The notes under the pieces are model-generated. The model was not told the origin of the DNA, did not search any database, and saw nothing but the letters and a program-made list of their open reading frames with translations. Source: Gonocerus acuteangulatus (taxonomy: Eukaryota > Arthropoda > Insecta > Hemiptera > Coreidae). From it: 64,000 bases of DNA. Shown here in pieces: positions 44,701 to 55,699 of the stretch (position 1 is the stretch's first letter; the number at the start of each line of letters is the position of its first letter). The position numbers and the translations under genes are program-made. The stretch covers positions 93,681,035-93,745,034 of the forward strand of contig OX328124.1 of NCBI GenBank assembly GCA_946811695.1, read 5' to 3'.

Positions 44701-45873
44701 TGGATGCGTTTGTTTGTGTTGGTTCCTCAAGTGGCCCTTCTGTAGGTTTTGTTGTTGGTTTTACGACTGGTTTTTTCGTTGGTTTAGGTTTAGCAGTTGT
44801 TGTATTCGTCGTTTCCTCATCATCATAATCATCAGGCTCGTCCGTTACCGCTTCGATACTGTCGGTATCAATTGCACCATTTTTTGCTAGCAGCTCAAAA
44901 ATAAGGTCAAACTGAGTGGCAAGCTCGTTATGCGCCCTTTTGATACCTTCGTTTGCTTTTCCTAACCTTCTCTTACGCAACGCCTCCTAATTGACAAAAA
45001 AAAACCACAAATATATTGTTTATTTTTTTAAACTAGCAATGATTCTTGATAATTATTTTAATTTTTTCTTTTAGACAAATAATTGGAAAGTTTTATTTTC
45101 TACAAAAAATGTTCTAACTAATTTGTAAGACGTACTTAGAATCGTTGATTCAGTTGACATTTTTTCAACTAGTTTTAAAATTGTCCAATCTAAGATACGT
45201 AAATTTTAGTAGAAAGTATTAGGAAAAAATATTTTATTAACAGGTATTAAAAGTTTTGGGTTCTTCGGATATTTTCTTAAATATTTCGAAAACAAATAGG
45301 AAATCGTAGGTGGAAGGTGACTATTCAAAATTAATTGGTGACTGCTTAAAATTGCGTAAGATCGTGGGTTCGATTCGCACTATGGGTGGTGGCTTTTCTT
45401 TCGTAAAAAAAGTAATTGCATCAGCCCTATCCTGTTTAGAAAAGGGTGGTAACTTATAGATAATCCGTCCTAAAATAAATAGATCTTCGTCATTAATAAA
45501 TGTACGTTAATATTTAAATAAATATTTATTGCGGAGAAAAGTAAGTTATCGCCACCACTACAGTTTTTAAATAATTTAGAAGGTATTTTTCACTAAGCAA
45601 TAATGAAAATTTTGAAATAGCTATTAGGATTTTTTTTTTCTTACGGCGCATCGACTTCTGGGCCTTTAGTGCCGGCATCCCTGGTGCAGCGAGGAATTGT
45701 CTTAACCAGCCGTGAGATGAGTAAATTCCTGTCGCCGCACAGTGGTCGAATCCTGATCTTATGATACAGAAAATAAAAACAAAATGTGTTTCTTTTTTTT
45801 TCTTCAGTATTATATCTAAAGGTTGCCTTCTACACAATGTTCACAGGGTCACTCTGTCTCGGCGTGAATATAC

Positions 45874-45944
<71 letters not shown>

Positions 45945-46295
45945 GCGTGTCAACCTTAGGGTCATGAACGCCATCGAATGAAACTTTCATTATATGTGGA
46001 GGTGAAATTTTTCCCTCATTTCTTTTGAATTTAATAATTTATTGAATCAGCTTTTGGTTTTTATTGAATTACTTATCATTGTAATTATTTATCATTGATC
46101 CTGGCATTTTTTCCTTACTTATATTACTTACAGTATATTTTCCATGCAATATTTATTTTCGTTTCTGTACACAGAACAAATGTAAATAAACGCACTCACA
46201 CACAAGCGGGAACACACACAGACATATGCACTCACCCATACACATATACCAACCCATATCCATGCAACCTCACTCACATATTCTCTAACACAGAC

Positions 46296-46330
<35 letters not shown>

Positions 46331-46333
46331 GCA

Positions 46334-46378
<45 letters not shown>

Positions 46379-48151
46379 TATCCTCCTTATTTAATTAATC
46401 TTATGTCTTTAGATTTTATTTATTAATTCTGTTTTGTCTATGAAGTTTAATACCTTTCTAACATTATCATCATCATCTCCTAGTATTTCATCCATAATGT
46501 CTGATAACATTAGCTCTTCTCTAATTGACTGATATATTCGGCATTCTGTAAGTAAATGTTTCACTGATATTTGAACGTTGCATGATTCACAGATTGGGGG
46601 TTGTTCTTTAGAAAAAAAGGAATGAATGAGTTAATCTTGTATGCCCAATCCGCAATCGACTTAAGGCAACTTCATGTTTTCTATTGATGCTGGGTGGGGT
46701 CTTCCATGCTTTAACTGTCGATTTTATTTCTCTTAATTTGTTGTTTTCTATTATTTGCCAAGTAGATTGCCAGTTTTGCCAGACTATTTCCTTCAGGTAA
46801 TTAATGATATCGTTCTTTGGAACCCTATGATAGGGAATGCCTTCGTTTACAGCTCTTTTCGCTAAGGCATCGGCCACCTCATTCTCTTTTATTCCGCAGT
46901 GACCGGGTACCCATACGAAAAGAACTGTTTCACTATTTCTTTGAAGATCTGCTATGGTTTCATGAGTGAGTGTGATCAGTGGATGGTTTGAGAATGGATT
47001 CCTCAGAGCAAGAAGTGCAGACAAAGAATCCGTAAAAATTACTTTATAGTTAGAGTTAGTTGTTATATTTAAGGCCTTTGTTATGGCCAACAGTTCGGCA
47101 GTGAAGATGCTACACATTTTACTGAGGGCGAACATATTGTTCGTGGTGTTGGAGTGTGTTGCAGCACCAACTCCATCGTTGTCCTTAGAACCGTCAGTGA
47201 AAATGTGAATAGCTTGAGGAAATTCGTTTCTTATTTTGAGAAATTCCAGTTGATATATATACGGGCTGGTATCTTTTTTAACGAATTTGGATAATTTGAA
47301 GTTGATATTAGGAAAGGGTAGAGACCACGGTTCCCTGGAGGGCACAGCACTATGAAAAATATAAGGTAGGGCGATGTTGAATTTAGATAATAGTTCTGAT
47401 ATCCGGAGAGGGAAAGGCTTTCTTGGAGTTCTTCGTCTAGGGATGTTTACTGGGTCCTGGATGTATACGTTAAGAGGGTGATTATTGGAGGATAATATAG
47501 TAATGTAGAAGTTAAGCGTTAATAACTCTCTAAGGAGTTCTAAAGGCAGTTCTCCTGCATCAACGCATAGGCTGTTTGTTGGGCTAGATCGGAATGCTCC
47601 GGTTGCTAGTCTGATGCCAGCATGGTGAATACTATCAAGCATTTTGAGAGTTGTGGGTGAAGCTGAACCATAGGCCATGCAGCCATAATCCATCTTGGCT
47701 CTCACCAGGCTGCGATATAACATCAGCATGCTGACCTTGTCTCCTCCCCATTTAGTACAAGACAACATTTTGAGGATATTTAGTCTCTTGAAGCAATTTG
47801 CTCGCGTAATTTTTAAGTGATTTTTCCAATTAAGGTTTTTATCAAAAGTAAGTCCCAGGAATTTAATACTATCTACAAACTTTATGGGAGCTCCACTTAC
47901 AAACAATGGGGTTGGGTTGTCAACATTCTTTTTAGAGAAAAATATGCATTCAGTTTTAATATTAGATACAGTGAAACCATGATTTTTTAGCCAGTCATTA
48001 ATTTTGTTTAGAGACAGTTGTATGTTCTCGTGCACATTTTCAATTACTTTTCCGTTACAATAAATGACTATATCATCAGCGTACAGCATTGCCTTGACAG
48101 GTTCTTCAATGTGATTAAGTAAATCATTTATTGTTTAACACTTTACACTTT

Positions 48152-48205
<54 letters not shown>

Positions 48206-51146
48206 CGCAATTATATTTTTTCCCTAAATAACTTGCTGTACCGTGAAAGTACATGAAATGCACTATGTAATTATAAAACATCGAATGCCATACAATGATT
48301 TATAATGAAGAGAGAGAAAAAACAAAAATCACAATTTTTCTTTCTCAAAAGCGGTTCCGTTGATGTCTCCTTAGTGTCATTAGCAAAGGAGTAGAAGCAG
48401 TTATTGGTAGATTTTCATCTTTCGTGAAAAATATAAAATGACATCTCAAAGGGAAGGAAGATTTAAGATGCCTCAACAGGAAACTGATAGTATTCTAAGC
48501 GGAAATGACTCCCCCACTTTCCCAAAGGTCACCATGGGAAACACTATTACCAATAGTATATAATTCTCATTTTCATACCTTATTTTAAATGCAATAAAAA
48601 AAGAAATAACCAATTAAAACGTTGGGTAAACAGTTACAAAACCATGTTAAAACTAATCAAACTAACAATTTTGAAGTTTTAAGCACTTATTTCTCGGATT
48701 GACATCGCCCCATCGAAAATTACATCTAAACTTTTTTTGTAGGGAGTTTAGTAAGCTTTCGAATGGTCATCTTCCACGTACCACGATTTCCCAATAAATG
48801 GGGGATATTTTAGGCCCAATGTTTTTTCGAGATATTTTAGAAAATATACGAAAATCCGAAAACTTTTCATGCCTGTTAATGTAATATTTTATTTCTAGTA
48901 CTTCCTTAACTCCAAGCGGGTCAAAAATTTATCTATCATAGACTAGCTGAATATCAAAGGTCTGAAACAAGTTTCATCTCAATTAATCGTTTCAGAATAC
49001 CCAAACTGAAAATTAGTTTGGAAAAGTAGGTTTTTCAATGTTTCTTGAAAACGGTTACAGATATCGCTTTAAAAATGGGTCCATTCGTTTTTCTACGTTA
49101 AGAAACCTATAAAACGAGACATGGGCGTATATAAGGGGAGGGGGCTGCGGCCCCTCCCGAAATTTTGATTTGATCGGTAAAAATTTCATAAAACCCTTAA
49201 AAATAAATTAAATAAGATCATTTAGTTCATAAAGCATGTTCTATTTTGGGTGTAATAGCGTTTAAGTTGGCTAAAACTCTTCCAAGATCTAAATTGTTAG
49301 TATTTCATACACCGGAAATGGTCTCAGCCCCCCCCCCCCGAAATTTTCCCAGCCCCCTCCGAAATTATTTTCTATATACGCCCATGAAACGACCTGCAAG
49401 CATATGAACTCGCAACAATTACAATTTTTTCGCGCATATTTCGCTCCAAAAACCATCTTCCGGTAGACGGATTCTGCTGGTTAACGAACTTGACCTTTCA
49501 AATTAGGTGAACGATTTTTTTACCGAATTTCATCAAAATCGGACCATTTTTGAACCGTCAGGACCGTATAATATATAATATACTAGCTGTTACCCAGTGT
49601 GCCATGCTACACCTACTTTCTGTCTATGACTCTCTCGGTATCAAGATCTACTTGTCTATACCCAGTTACGTCAAAACCGGTCAAACGGAGTGAATTTGTT
49701 TATATATGTCTAGTAGCTCATAATGCAACCGGCAGAGGCCAGCACCTCAGCACTTCATATTACAGCCGACAGAGGCCAGCAGAAACTTGCGAGTAGATAG
49801 CTCTTATCGAAGAAAGGCCAGCGCTCCTTAGTTAGACCGTGACTGTTAATATAAAATTTAAATAAACTGCATTACATGATTATATAATGATGTAAAGTCA
49901 TCAATGAGTTCGAGCTATTCTAATTATCAAGAACATCAACAAATAAATTTGTCGTCCTCTGCCGCCTAAGGATAGGCCATTCCCTACTGACGCACTCATA
50001 CCTTATGACATGACAAGACAGACCAATATGCCAGTACTGCAATACAGCACTTACTGTTAAACACTTACTGACAGACTGTAGACTTATGCAAAACACTAAC
50101 TTACCACAAAACATGAGTGAATTACTTTCGGATGACAGCAAATATATTACAGACATCTTTAAATTCCTTTCAAACACAAAACTTTTGGATAAAATCTAGC
50201 TACACCTTTTTTTCCATTCTGCTTCCTTTTTTTCCTACTGACGTTTATATATAGAAATAAATATTACTGAGATCATCCAGCTTTCTGACGATGCGCCTGG
50301 CAAATTGAGGTTAATGTTGCCCCAACGTGCATCCACGCGATTGACGAGTGCGTTTTCGGAACCCTCTACTAAATAAAATAGGACTTTCGTTGTTAAGGTA
50401 ATAGGGTTTTAGGTACTCGACAATCTGAAAGGTGATATCTTTAAAGAAAAAACAGAATTTATAAATTCTTTTCTCTAAATGACGGATTAAGTTGAAATTT
50501 TCACACGTTTGACAACCATATGTTACTAAATTAGGCATATCCCTAAATGGCTTAAACATTTATTGAGCGTTAGAAAAAATAAATGGTTGGTACTTAAAAA
50601 CAAGTAAAATTATTTTCTGACAACCAAATGTTTACATTTACTGAATTTAACTTACTTGTGATTTATCCCTGAACTCCTGTAAAACAGCATGTGCCATTTC
50701 AACAGCTGCTTTGACTTTTCCATTTACTTTTGGAACTCTTTCAGTCCATATAACTGCAGATTCTGTGAGAAGTTTACAAAACAGTCGATCACTTATTGTA
50801 TTTGCATATAAATGAAAAGAGAATAATTGTGTACAACGTTTGTTTTACAGTTTTAAACTTACCTAGAATTTCCTTTATCTCATCTATGGCGTTGTCTATG
50901 TTTTTTAAAGCCGACACTCGATCGCCCTTTATAACCAGTTTCGCCACGGCTGGTTGGGAATTTTTAACTGAAACAAAATAGTTAGAATAAGTTGAAGGGA
51001 TTGTTATAAGTTCTGATTTCTTTTATGAATCATAATTGCCTATTACTCACTTAAAGGCATAATGGCGTCGCTTAATTCTTTTGCCTGTTTTGAGATATTC
51101 CACCAAGGAGCGGAGAAGCATGGTGCAGCCGTTAAAACAAGAGCCA
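38780..51146 (-). CDS. Secreted mucin-like protein with ~34 Ser/Thr/Pro repeats, spliced
   Basis: Minus-strand gene model: coding exons 51146-51051, 50967-50863, 50762-50656 and 44986-38780, with GT-AG introns whose phases (1, 1, 0) all fit. With a start ATG whose A comes from an upstream exon the protein has about 2171 residues. It begins MALVLTAAPCFSAPWWN, a short probable signal peptide. Residues about 15-145 are charged and likely helical. A Thr/Lys/Pro linker follows (TTTAKPKPTKKPVVKPTTKP). Then come about 34 units of 52-53 residues of the form SNTTPESPAETTSSEGSVTI, almost free of aromatic residues and cysteine and carrying an NTT sequon in nearly every unit. The last 90 residues are unique, with one Cys and a more hydrophobic stretch (YVQFKTLLKPPYKILMDLSL). 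There is no membrane anchor. The composition fits a heavily O- and N-glycosylated extracellular mucin of gut, saliva, cuticle or secretion; the exact role is unknown. The 6.2 kb last exon has no lesion, unlike all nearby element genes. Confidence 0.85.
39200..44640 (-). repeat. Coding minisatellite of the mucin-like gene (156-159-base units)
   Basis: The array has about 34 units. Two main unit types alternate in long parts: one with SSGTSEAKPTDASDVAPSN (about 11 copies) and one with PGTSE(G/S)VATDASVVGPSN, giving a higher-order period of two units. Units differ in length only by whole codons (TSS/TTSS and similar). Units near both ends are more diverged than central ones. Confidence 0.85.
45285..45480 (+). 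mobile_element. tRNA-derived SINE, family S2
   Basis: B-box-like GGGTTCGATTCGC at 45367, then CACTATGGGTGGTGGCTTTT, GCATCAGCCCTATCCTG and the tail GAAAAGGGTGGTAACTTATA with GATAATCCGTCCTAAAA. The A-box part to the left is diverged, so the left limit is uncertain. Confidence 0.7.
45631..45768 (-). mobile_element. SINE family S1 copy
   Basis: On the minus strand: GATTCGACCACTGTGCGGCG, TACTCATCTCACGGCTGG, GCTGCACCAGGGATGCCGGC, GTCGATGCGCCGT and an A-run. It lacks the first third of the head. It is about 75 percent like the copy at 37671. Confidence 0.75.
45878..45990 (-). mobile_element. Poly(T) tract ending a SINE-like tail
   Basis: About 63 T (A on the minus strand) follow GGCGTTCATGACCCTAAGGT and TGACACGCCTT on the minus strand, a diverged version of the S1 3' end (GGCGCTAATGACCTAGATG, GATGCGCCGT). 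It is likely a truncated insertion with a long tail. Confidence 0.55.
46303..46378. repeat. (AC)n microsatellite at the end of a LINE
   Basis: CA repeats with a central run of (GCAC)n. On the minus strand it reads (TG)n and directly follows the short 3' UTR of the LINE fragment 46379-48145. Confidence 0.9.
46379..48145 (-). mobile_element. 5'-truncated LINE (I/R1-like with RNase H), ending in (TG)n
   Basis: The fragment starts in the middle of the RT palm: NHIEEPVKAMLYADD can be read from about 48135. It then runs through the thumb, RNase H and C-terminal finger to a stop near 46424, then about 45 bases of 3' UTR and a (TG)n run. No clear target duplication was found. The frame is open except for one extra base in a T7 run near 46610. 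Confidence 0.8.
46424..48137 (-). pseudogene. LINE ORF2 fragment: RT palm, RNase H, CCHC, one frameshift
   Basis: The continuous part (48089-46608) encodes LYADDIVIYC at its start, the FLGLTFDKNLNWKNHLK region, and RNase H (IFTDGSKDNDGVGAA, IFTAELLAITKAL, IFTDSLSALLAL, FVWVPGHCGIKENEVADAL). All catalytic residues that fall in the fragment are present. After LSRLRIGHTRLTHSFLF one extra T shifts the frame. In the restored frame a finger (CESCNVQISVKHLLTEC) and a 50-residue tail follow. The N-terminal endonuclease and RT fingers are missing, so the copy is dead on arrival. Confidence 0.8.
48157..48203. repeat. Poly(T) tract
   Basis: A run of about 47 T. It lies next to the 5' truncation point of the LINE fragment and could be the tail of an older retroposed copy on the minus strand into which the LINE went. 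Confidence 0.85.
48340..49572 (+). mobile_element. Family H copy with an M1 MITE inside
   Basis: It starts in the subterminal region (AAAGCGGTTCCGTTGATG), then follows the family order: TCAACAGGAAACTGATAG, CTCGGATTGACATCGCC, TTTAGTAAGCTTTCGAATGG, CCTGTTAATGTAATATTTT, GGTTAACGAACTTGACC and ATCGGACCATTTTTGA. It ends at TATAATATATAATATACTAG without the 3' block. The M1 MITE 49124-49386 splits it in a sequence that is unbroken in the copies at 15270 and 17790. Confidence 0.7.
49124..49386. mobile_element. MITE family M1, complete
   Basis: Ends are CATGGGCGTATATAAGGGG and TTTCTATATACGCCCATG, an inverted repeat of about 14 bases. The left flank is AAACGAGA and the right flank AAACGACC, an imperfect 8-base target duplication. 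The inner sequence has CTGCGGCCCCTCCCGAAATT near the left end and a C-run with CCGAAATTTTCCCAGCCCC near the right, so subterminal parts are also partly inverted. No coding sequence. An 8-base duplication points to hAT-like activity. Confidence 0.75.
49920..50207 (+). pseudogene. 3' fragment of an I/R1-like LINE ORF2
   Basis: The frame reads VVLCRLRIGHSLLTHSYLMT, a TGA, then QDRPICQYCNTALTVKHLLT, DCRLMQNTNLPQNMSELL, and ends DKI before TAG at about 50200. This is the C-terminal finger region of the LINEs at 1993 and 6745, closest to the first. Everything upstream is missing. Confidence 0.7.
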
Positions 51147-51676
51147 CTGTAAAGAAAAATATATACTTGGTTTTGGTCTACATTTCCTGCGATTTCAGAA
51201 GACTAATCTTCCAATAATTTGCCTCGAAGCAAAAAATACTGTAATAATCATCATGAATTGATTTTAGTTAACTGGAAACAAACAACTGTTAGCAAGCAAT
51301 TTTTTAAATTATCGAGACACCTCAGTTCCATTTGTTTTTTATAAACTGTGGAAACAGTATTCCCAAATTGCATGAAATATGTATTTTCTTTGGGAGGAGA
51401 TGTAGAAAATATACCAGGAGCGCGGTAGACATGAATTATAATTGTTATATATATAATTTAGTCACTCTGACTTCTATGAATGAAATATAAGCTACTGCCA
51501 TCAACAAAACCAAGCTAAAGATTTTGGACGGGACAGTTTCATATTCAAACACGAGTTATTTATTTTCTTGCAATAATTAAAAGAGCTTAGTACATTTTTA
51601 AATAGTAAACTTGTTGATATTTTATTTCACAAGGAAGAAATATAGAATGAAAAGAGAAATTATCTCATTACTTACT
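51147..51676 (-). other. Probable first intron of the mucin-like gene
   Basis: A donor-like GTAAGT at 51675-51670 (minus strand) follows GATATGAGTATA. The acceptor TTTCTTTACAG is at 51157-51147. If spliced, A of ...ATA joins TG of the next exon to form the start codon ATG. A possible upstream ATG in the same first exon would open a 7-codon frame. This first exon is inferred only from the splice signal and phase. Confidence 0.4.
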
Positions 51677-52370
51677 ATACTCATATCAGTTTCTTTTGAA
51701 ATGCTTTGATAGTGTTTTATACGAGACTGAAACACTCGTTGATTGAAGCTTCATTGATTTCGTTCTCAATTTTTCTTTTATCTTTACAATACTTAAGAAC
51801 TGGATATGGCCTTACAAAATCTCCCAATATTCACGCCGAGATTGTTACATTTATTTATGAGACACTATTTATCCAGTCTTTTGGACTTAGTGGATTGCGA
51901 CAGAGTGTCATCTTGGTTCCCAAACTGCATATATCTCAAAAATAAATTACAAACCGATATTTCCCTACTAAACCTAATTTCTCTCTCAGGACACTTGCAA
52001 CTCCCGCGGTAGTTACATGTAATTAGTTTTTAATCCAATAATTTAACAGTTCTTTTTTTGAATTTTTTTCTAAACTATCGTAGTTTCAAAAACTTGATTG
52101 CACATATTCCTTTTTTTTTTTCTTTTTTTTTTTTACTAACCTTTTAAACAGCCATTTGTGTAAAATATACACTAAGAGAGAGTCACTGTACTAATAAAAT
52201 CTTTATTTAGAATAGAGTTTATTTTTCTATGCAAATAAAATAATCCAAAAGTATGACTGTCATTTTCATAGGAAACGTTGAACATCTTATCTTTTTCGAT
52301 GGGTTTATATCCACGGCACCAAAATTGACTATTTTTTGAGACTTGACCTTGTACATATTCATATCTCTTT
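51677..52370. other. Probable upstream region of the mucin-like gene
   Basis: This AT-rich stretch would hold the promoter if the first-exon inference is right. I see no convincing TATA box or initiator at a fitting distance. Long T-runs lie near 52108-52133. No other gene. Confidence 0.25.
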
Positions 52371-52372
52371 AT

Positions 52373-52374
52373 TT

Positions 52375-52461
<87 letters not shown>
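52373..52461. repeat. (TC)n(TA)n compound microsatellite
   Basis: About 44 bases of TC/CT are followed by about 40 of TA. Confidence 0.9.
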
Positions 52462-52463
<2 letters not shown>

Positions 52464-52865
52464 TATACATACTTGCAAATACGTACGAGAATATTCGTGC
52501 TCGGAGTCTTTTCGATCACTCAGGTACTGTGGAACATGTTTATGTTCAAAATCTCCGAAGTTTCCTTATGTTCAATTGTATATCTCATTTGTATATCGAG
52601 ATATTTTATTGTCTTCATCTTTTATTATATCTGCTACTATGCCTTTGCATGCCCAAAATCTCCTCGAGATCTACAATTATTTTTTTCATAATCAGTTCCT
52701 CTCTGGGGATCTAAACAATGCCGAATTGTTTGGAAGACCTAATAACCTACGTATTTTATTCTGTTAAGAACGCTTTTCAAGTTCAGACATTCCATCAACA
52801 AGACCACGATGGCCTTAACACGACTACTTAAACTTCTCTTCTTCTGAGTCTTGGCGGTATCTTTA
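52462..52865. other. No supported gene
   Basis: Several overlapping open stretches of 60-120 codons occur, but they start in or next to microsatellite sequence and have no motif. Confidence 0.3.
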
Positions 52866-52866
52866 T

Positions 52867-52872
52867 CCCCCC

Positions 52873-52946
<74 letters not shown>
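52867..52946. repeat. C-run and poly(T) tract
   Basis: About 14 C followed by about 66 T. A tract of this length may be the tail of a minus-strand retroposon. Confidence 0.9.
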
Positions 52947-54084
52947 CAGTGTTTGTCCTGTCTCCAATGTATCTACACTATAGTAGTACATTTACAATCA
53001 GAAAGACTCGAGGTCTTCGATGTATTCCTTCTGCTGTTGTTATTAAGTTGATGACGAGTTCATCCTCTAGGCACTGCACCAACCTTATACTCCATCAAAT
53101 CTTTAATTCTTGTTTTAAAAACATTTGTAGGCGTTATAAATGTCACTCTAACATAAATGAACCTTCTACTTCTAATGTTGGGTAGGGGGTTCATTAACAG
53201 TAACGTATATGAATGATATTCTGTCTTGTGGATATTTTGTTATATGTATGATGCCTTGTATTGTGGGAAGTCATACTCTCTGATTTTACATTTTATTTTT
53301 TTTTACCTAATTTAGAGTAGTACCTCATTTTATTCTTCTAGTTTAATACGTAGTTTTATCTGTCACAGGACTTGGTCTCCTCACTGACAACGTGTACGCA
53401 AAATTATTTGGTCCTGGAAAAGATGTTTCCAATTCTTTTCTTGTTGGTTAGTCAGCCTTTTCGGTTCCTTTATTTCTTGGACTCACTTGATCTGCACGAT
53501 GTTCCAAGTAGCCAATTGACGACGAATATTGTGACAGTCCAAAACTATCATCAAGATTCAAGTCGAAGAATTTTAAATTTATTTTAAATGGATTTCATAT
53601 TATATTTTTATGTGCAACCGGTTGAGGGTTTCACACTGTCAGGGATCACCTTTACATTCCTTATGTTCTTGGTCACACCCCCTCCCCCGAAACACATAAG
53701 CAGATACACATACACACATGTACTTACATAAAAGGTAATTCTTCATACTGTTCCTGTAGCTGCAGAGGGCTCCCCCGCTTAGGAGCAGTGAATTTATACT
53801 ATATTATTAACACACATGCTATTATATGTACTCTGGTGGATGTAAGTAAATATTTTTAATTAAATCAAGGCAATGCTCGCATACGATTATTATCAGAGCA
53901 TAAACATCAATTGACGACATTTACACAGATGCTTGGTCGTTTACTCTTATAGTTAAACTTAAGCACTGTGTTTTTTTGATTTTCTTTAAACAGGTTATTT
54001 TTGTCTGTAAATGGCAATATTCGCTATCGCTATTGTGGAAAAAACTAAGTATTTCGTCAGAAAAAAATACATCAAGTTATCAAC
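52947..54084. other. No supported gene
   Basis: AT-rich. Short open stretches only. Confidence 0.3.
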
Positions 54085-54590
54085 CCACGTTACCCAAGTA
54101 ATACTAAGTTAAGGACTCGCCCATTACAGACGACTTACTTGGAGCAAAAGATACAAGAGAAAAAACACGAAACAAACGTACGTTTTAGACTACTACACAG
54201 ACTACTAGATTCTTGCTCCAAATTATCTTTACAAAACAAGAGCCGGATATACACTACAATACTTCAACTCACCTGGACGTATGGCTTGGAAGTTTAGGGG
54301 TGTGCCAAGCGATCCAATATCCTCAGAATCTAATCTCTCCAATCCAAAATACTCCGTAAAATAGTCAATGCCCCATTGTATGTTTCAAACTACCCATAAT
54401 GACCTAGAAATCCCCTTTGTCCACACCCTATCCAAAACCCGATACCTTAACTTACACTCCCGTTTACCTGGTCACGACAACCCCATAATCAATAAGTTAT
54501 CCTGCTCCTCCATTCCCAGTAACCCTCGCCACCGAACAGTGGTCCAAAATCATAATCCAGCTGGACAACATCTTTCCTGCTTATATTGCG
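54085..54590 (+). pseudogene. Jockey-type LINE ORF2 C-terminal relic
   Basis: In shifting frames: KSRIYTTILQLTWTYGLEV, GCAKRSNILRI, LQSKILRKIVNAPLYVSNY, HNDLEIPFVHTLSKTRYLNL, HSRLPGHDNPIINKLSCSSI and PSNPRHRTV. This is the region after the RT in the Jockey clade (pattern 'LYK..LRPI.TYG...WG.A....I..IQ..Q...LR...NAP.YV.N..IH.DL.IP.V'). Stops and frameshifts are frequent, so it is old. Confidence 0.7.
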
Positions 54591-55119
54591 TGCTATTTGT
54601 CCTTCCAATATATGTTTTATTATAGAATAATTCATGCAGAACACGAAAGTGAAGTCAGAATGAATCTAGGTCCAACGAAAAAAAGTTATTGCTATTGGAT
54701 GAGGAACATTACAATGAACATGAATTCGTTATAAAAGTATAATCAAATTTAAGTAGAATCTTTCACTATATTTTTCATTATTTTTATAAATCATCTAATT
54801 ACTTAAGTAACTAATTAAAAAGGATATTGAAAATATAAAATTACTCGATCATAATACCTATGTTTGTTACAATTATTGACATTTTTCTTGCAATGTCTCT
54901 CTCTGAACTGTTTGAAGTTCTTATGTTCGATTTTCATAACATCTTCAGATAGTTGGCTGCATCCCAGTAATTACAGTTTAAGCTTAGTAGAATATACAAA
55001 TCCTCCCAAAAGAAGTTATGATATCATAGTATTGGGGCTATCTTTAGGCCCTTAATATCTCTCCAAGAACCTGGCCAGTTTTCGTCCAGGTCGTAACTAA
55101 AATCAACTAATTGAAAAAC
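54591..55119. other. No supported gene
   Basis: AT-rich DNA without recognisable features. Confidence 0.3.
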
Positions 55120-55604
55120 GGTGTAGTCCAAAAATAAAATTCGATTCTGTTTCGCTATGGGAAAACACTATTACAAATACGTTTTACATTTTCATACATA
55201 TTTCTCATATATATTTCTGTTAAATTAAAATTTCCAAACCAAATCACCCAATTAAAAACTGAACTGTTGTTTAAAAAGAGCGTGTTAACGGTCCAGTTGT
55301 AACGATTTGCCAACCGTTTTTGAGATATCGAAGATCCTTCCTTTCTCGCCTGTTAATAATTTTTTTTTTTTTAGTATACTTCCTTGACTCTGAACGTAAC
55401 CAAAATTTAAATATATTGGTTTGGATGAATGTCAAATATCTAGAAAAAGTTTTAAATGAATCCATTGTTTCCCTCAAGTAACCTGGACCGAAAAATAGTT
55501 CGGAAAACTAGTTAACGAACTTGACCTTCAAAATAGACGAATGATTTTTGTGCCAAAATTCTTAAAGATCGGGGCCATTTTTGAGCATGTCAGAGAGCAA
55601 AAAG

Positions 55605-55663
<59 letters not shown>
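55120..55663 (+). mobile_element. Family H partial copy with (TA)n
   Basis: Shares with other copies CTATGGGAAAACACTATTAC, ACCAAATCACCCAATTAAAA, TGCCAACCGTTTTTGAGATA, TAACGAACTTGACC, GATTTTTGTGCCAAAATTC and GGCCATTTTTGAGC, then a (TA)n tract at 55610-55663. It forms the left arm of a large palindrome with 55904-56215. Confidence 0.65.
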
Positions 55664-55669
<6 letters not shown>

Positions 55670-55699
55670 TATTCTTATAGATGACCCAAAATATCAAAA

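Larger units (their letters stand above)
44987..50655 (-). other. Large intron of the mucin-like gene, filled with mobile elements
   Basis: The intron begins GTAAGT at 50655 and ends TTAG at 44987 on the minus strand. It holds SINEs of both tRNA types, two LINE fragments, a family H copy, an M1 MITE and several homopolymer or dinucleotide tracts. The two other fully mapped introns, 50762-50863 and 50967-51051, are only about 100 and 83 bases. Confidence 0.75.

Noticed and set aside
45761..45943. Poly-Phe open frames here and near 52851
   Set aside because: They are translations of poly(T) tails.
46095..46394. Thr/His and Cys/Val open frames on both strands
   Set aside because: They are translations of the (AC)n/(TG)n microsatellite.
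51706..52012. Overlapping plus-strand frames of 68-79 codons
   Set aside because: Hydrophobic composition without signal, splice or family support, in AT-rich DNA upstream of a gene on the other strand.
52172..52519. An Arg/Glu-rich frame on the minus strand
   Set aside because: It is a translation of the (TC)n(TA)n microsatellite.
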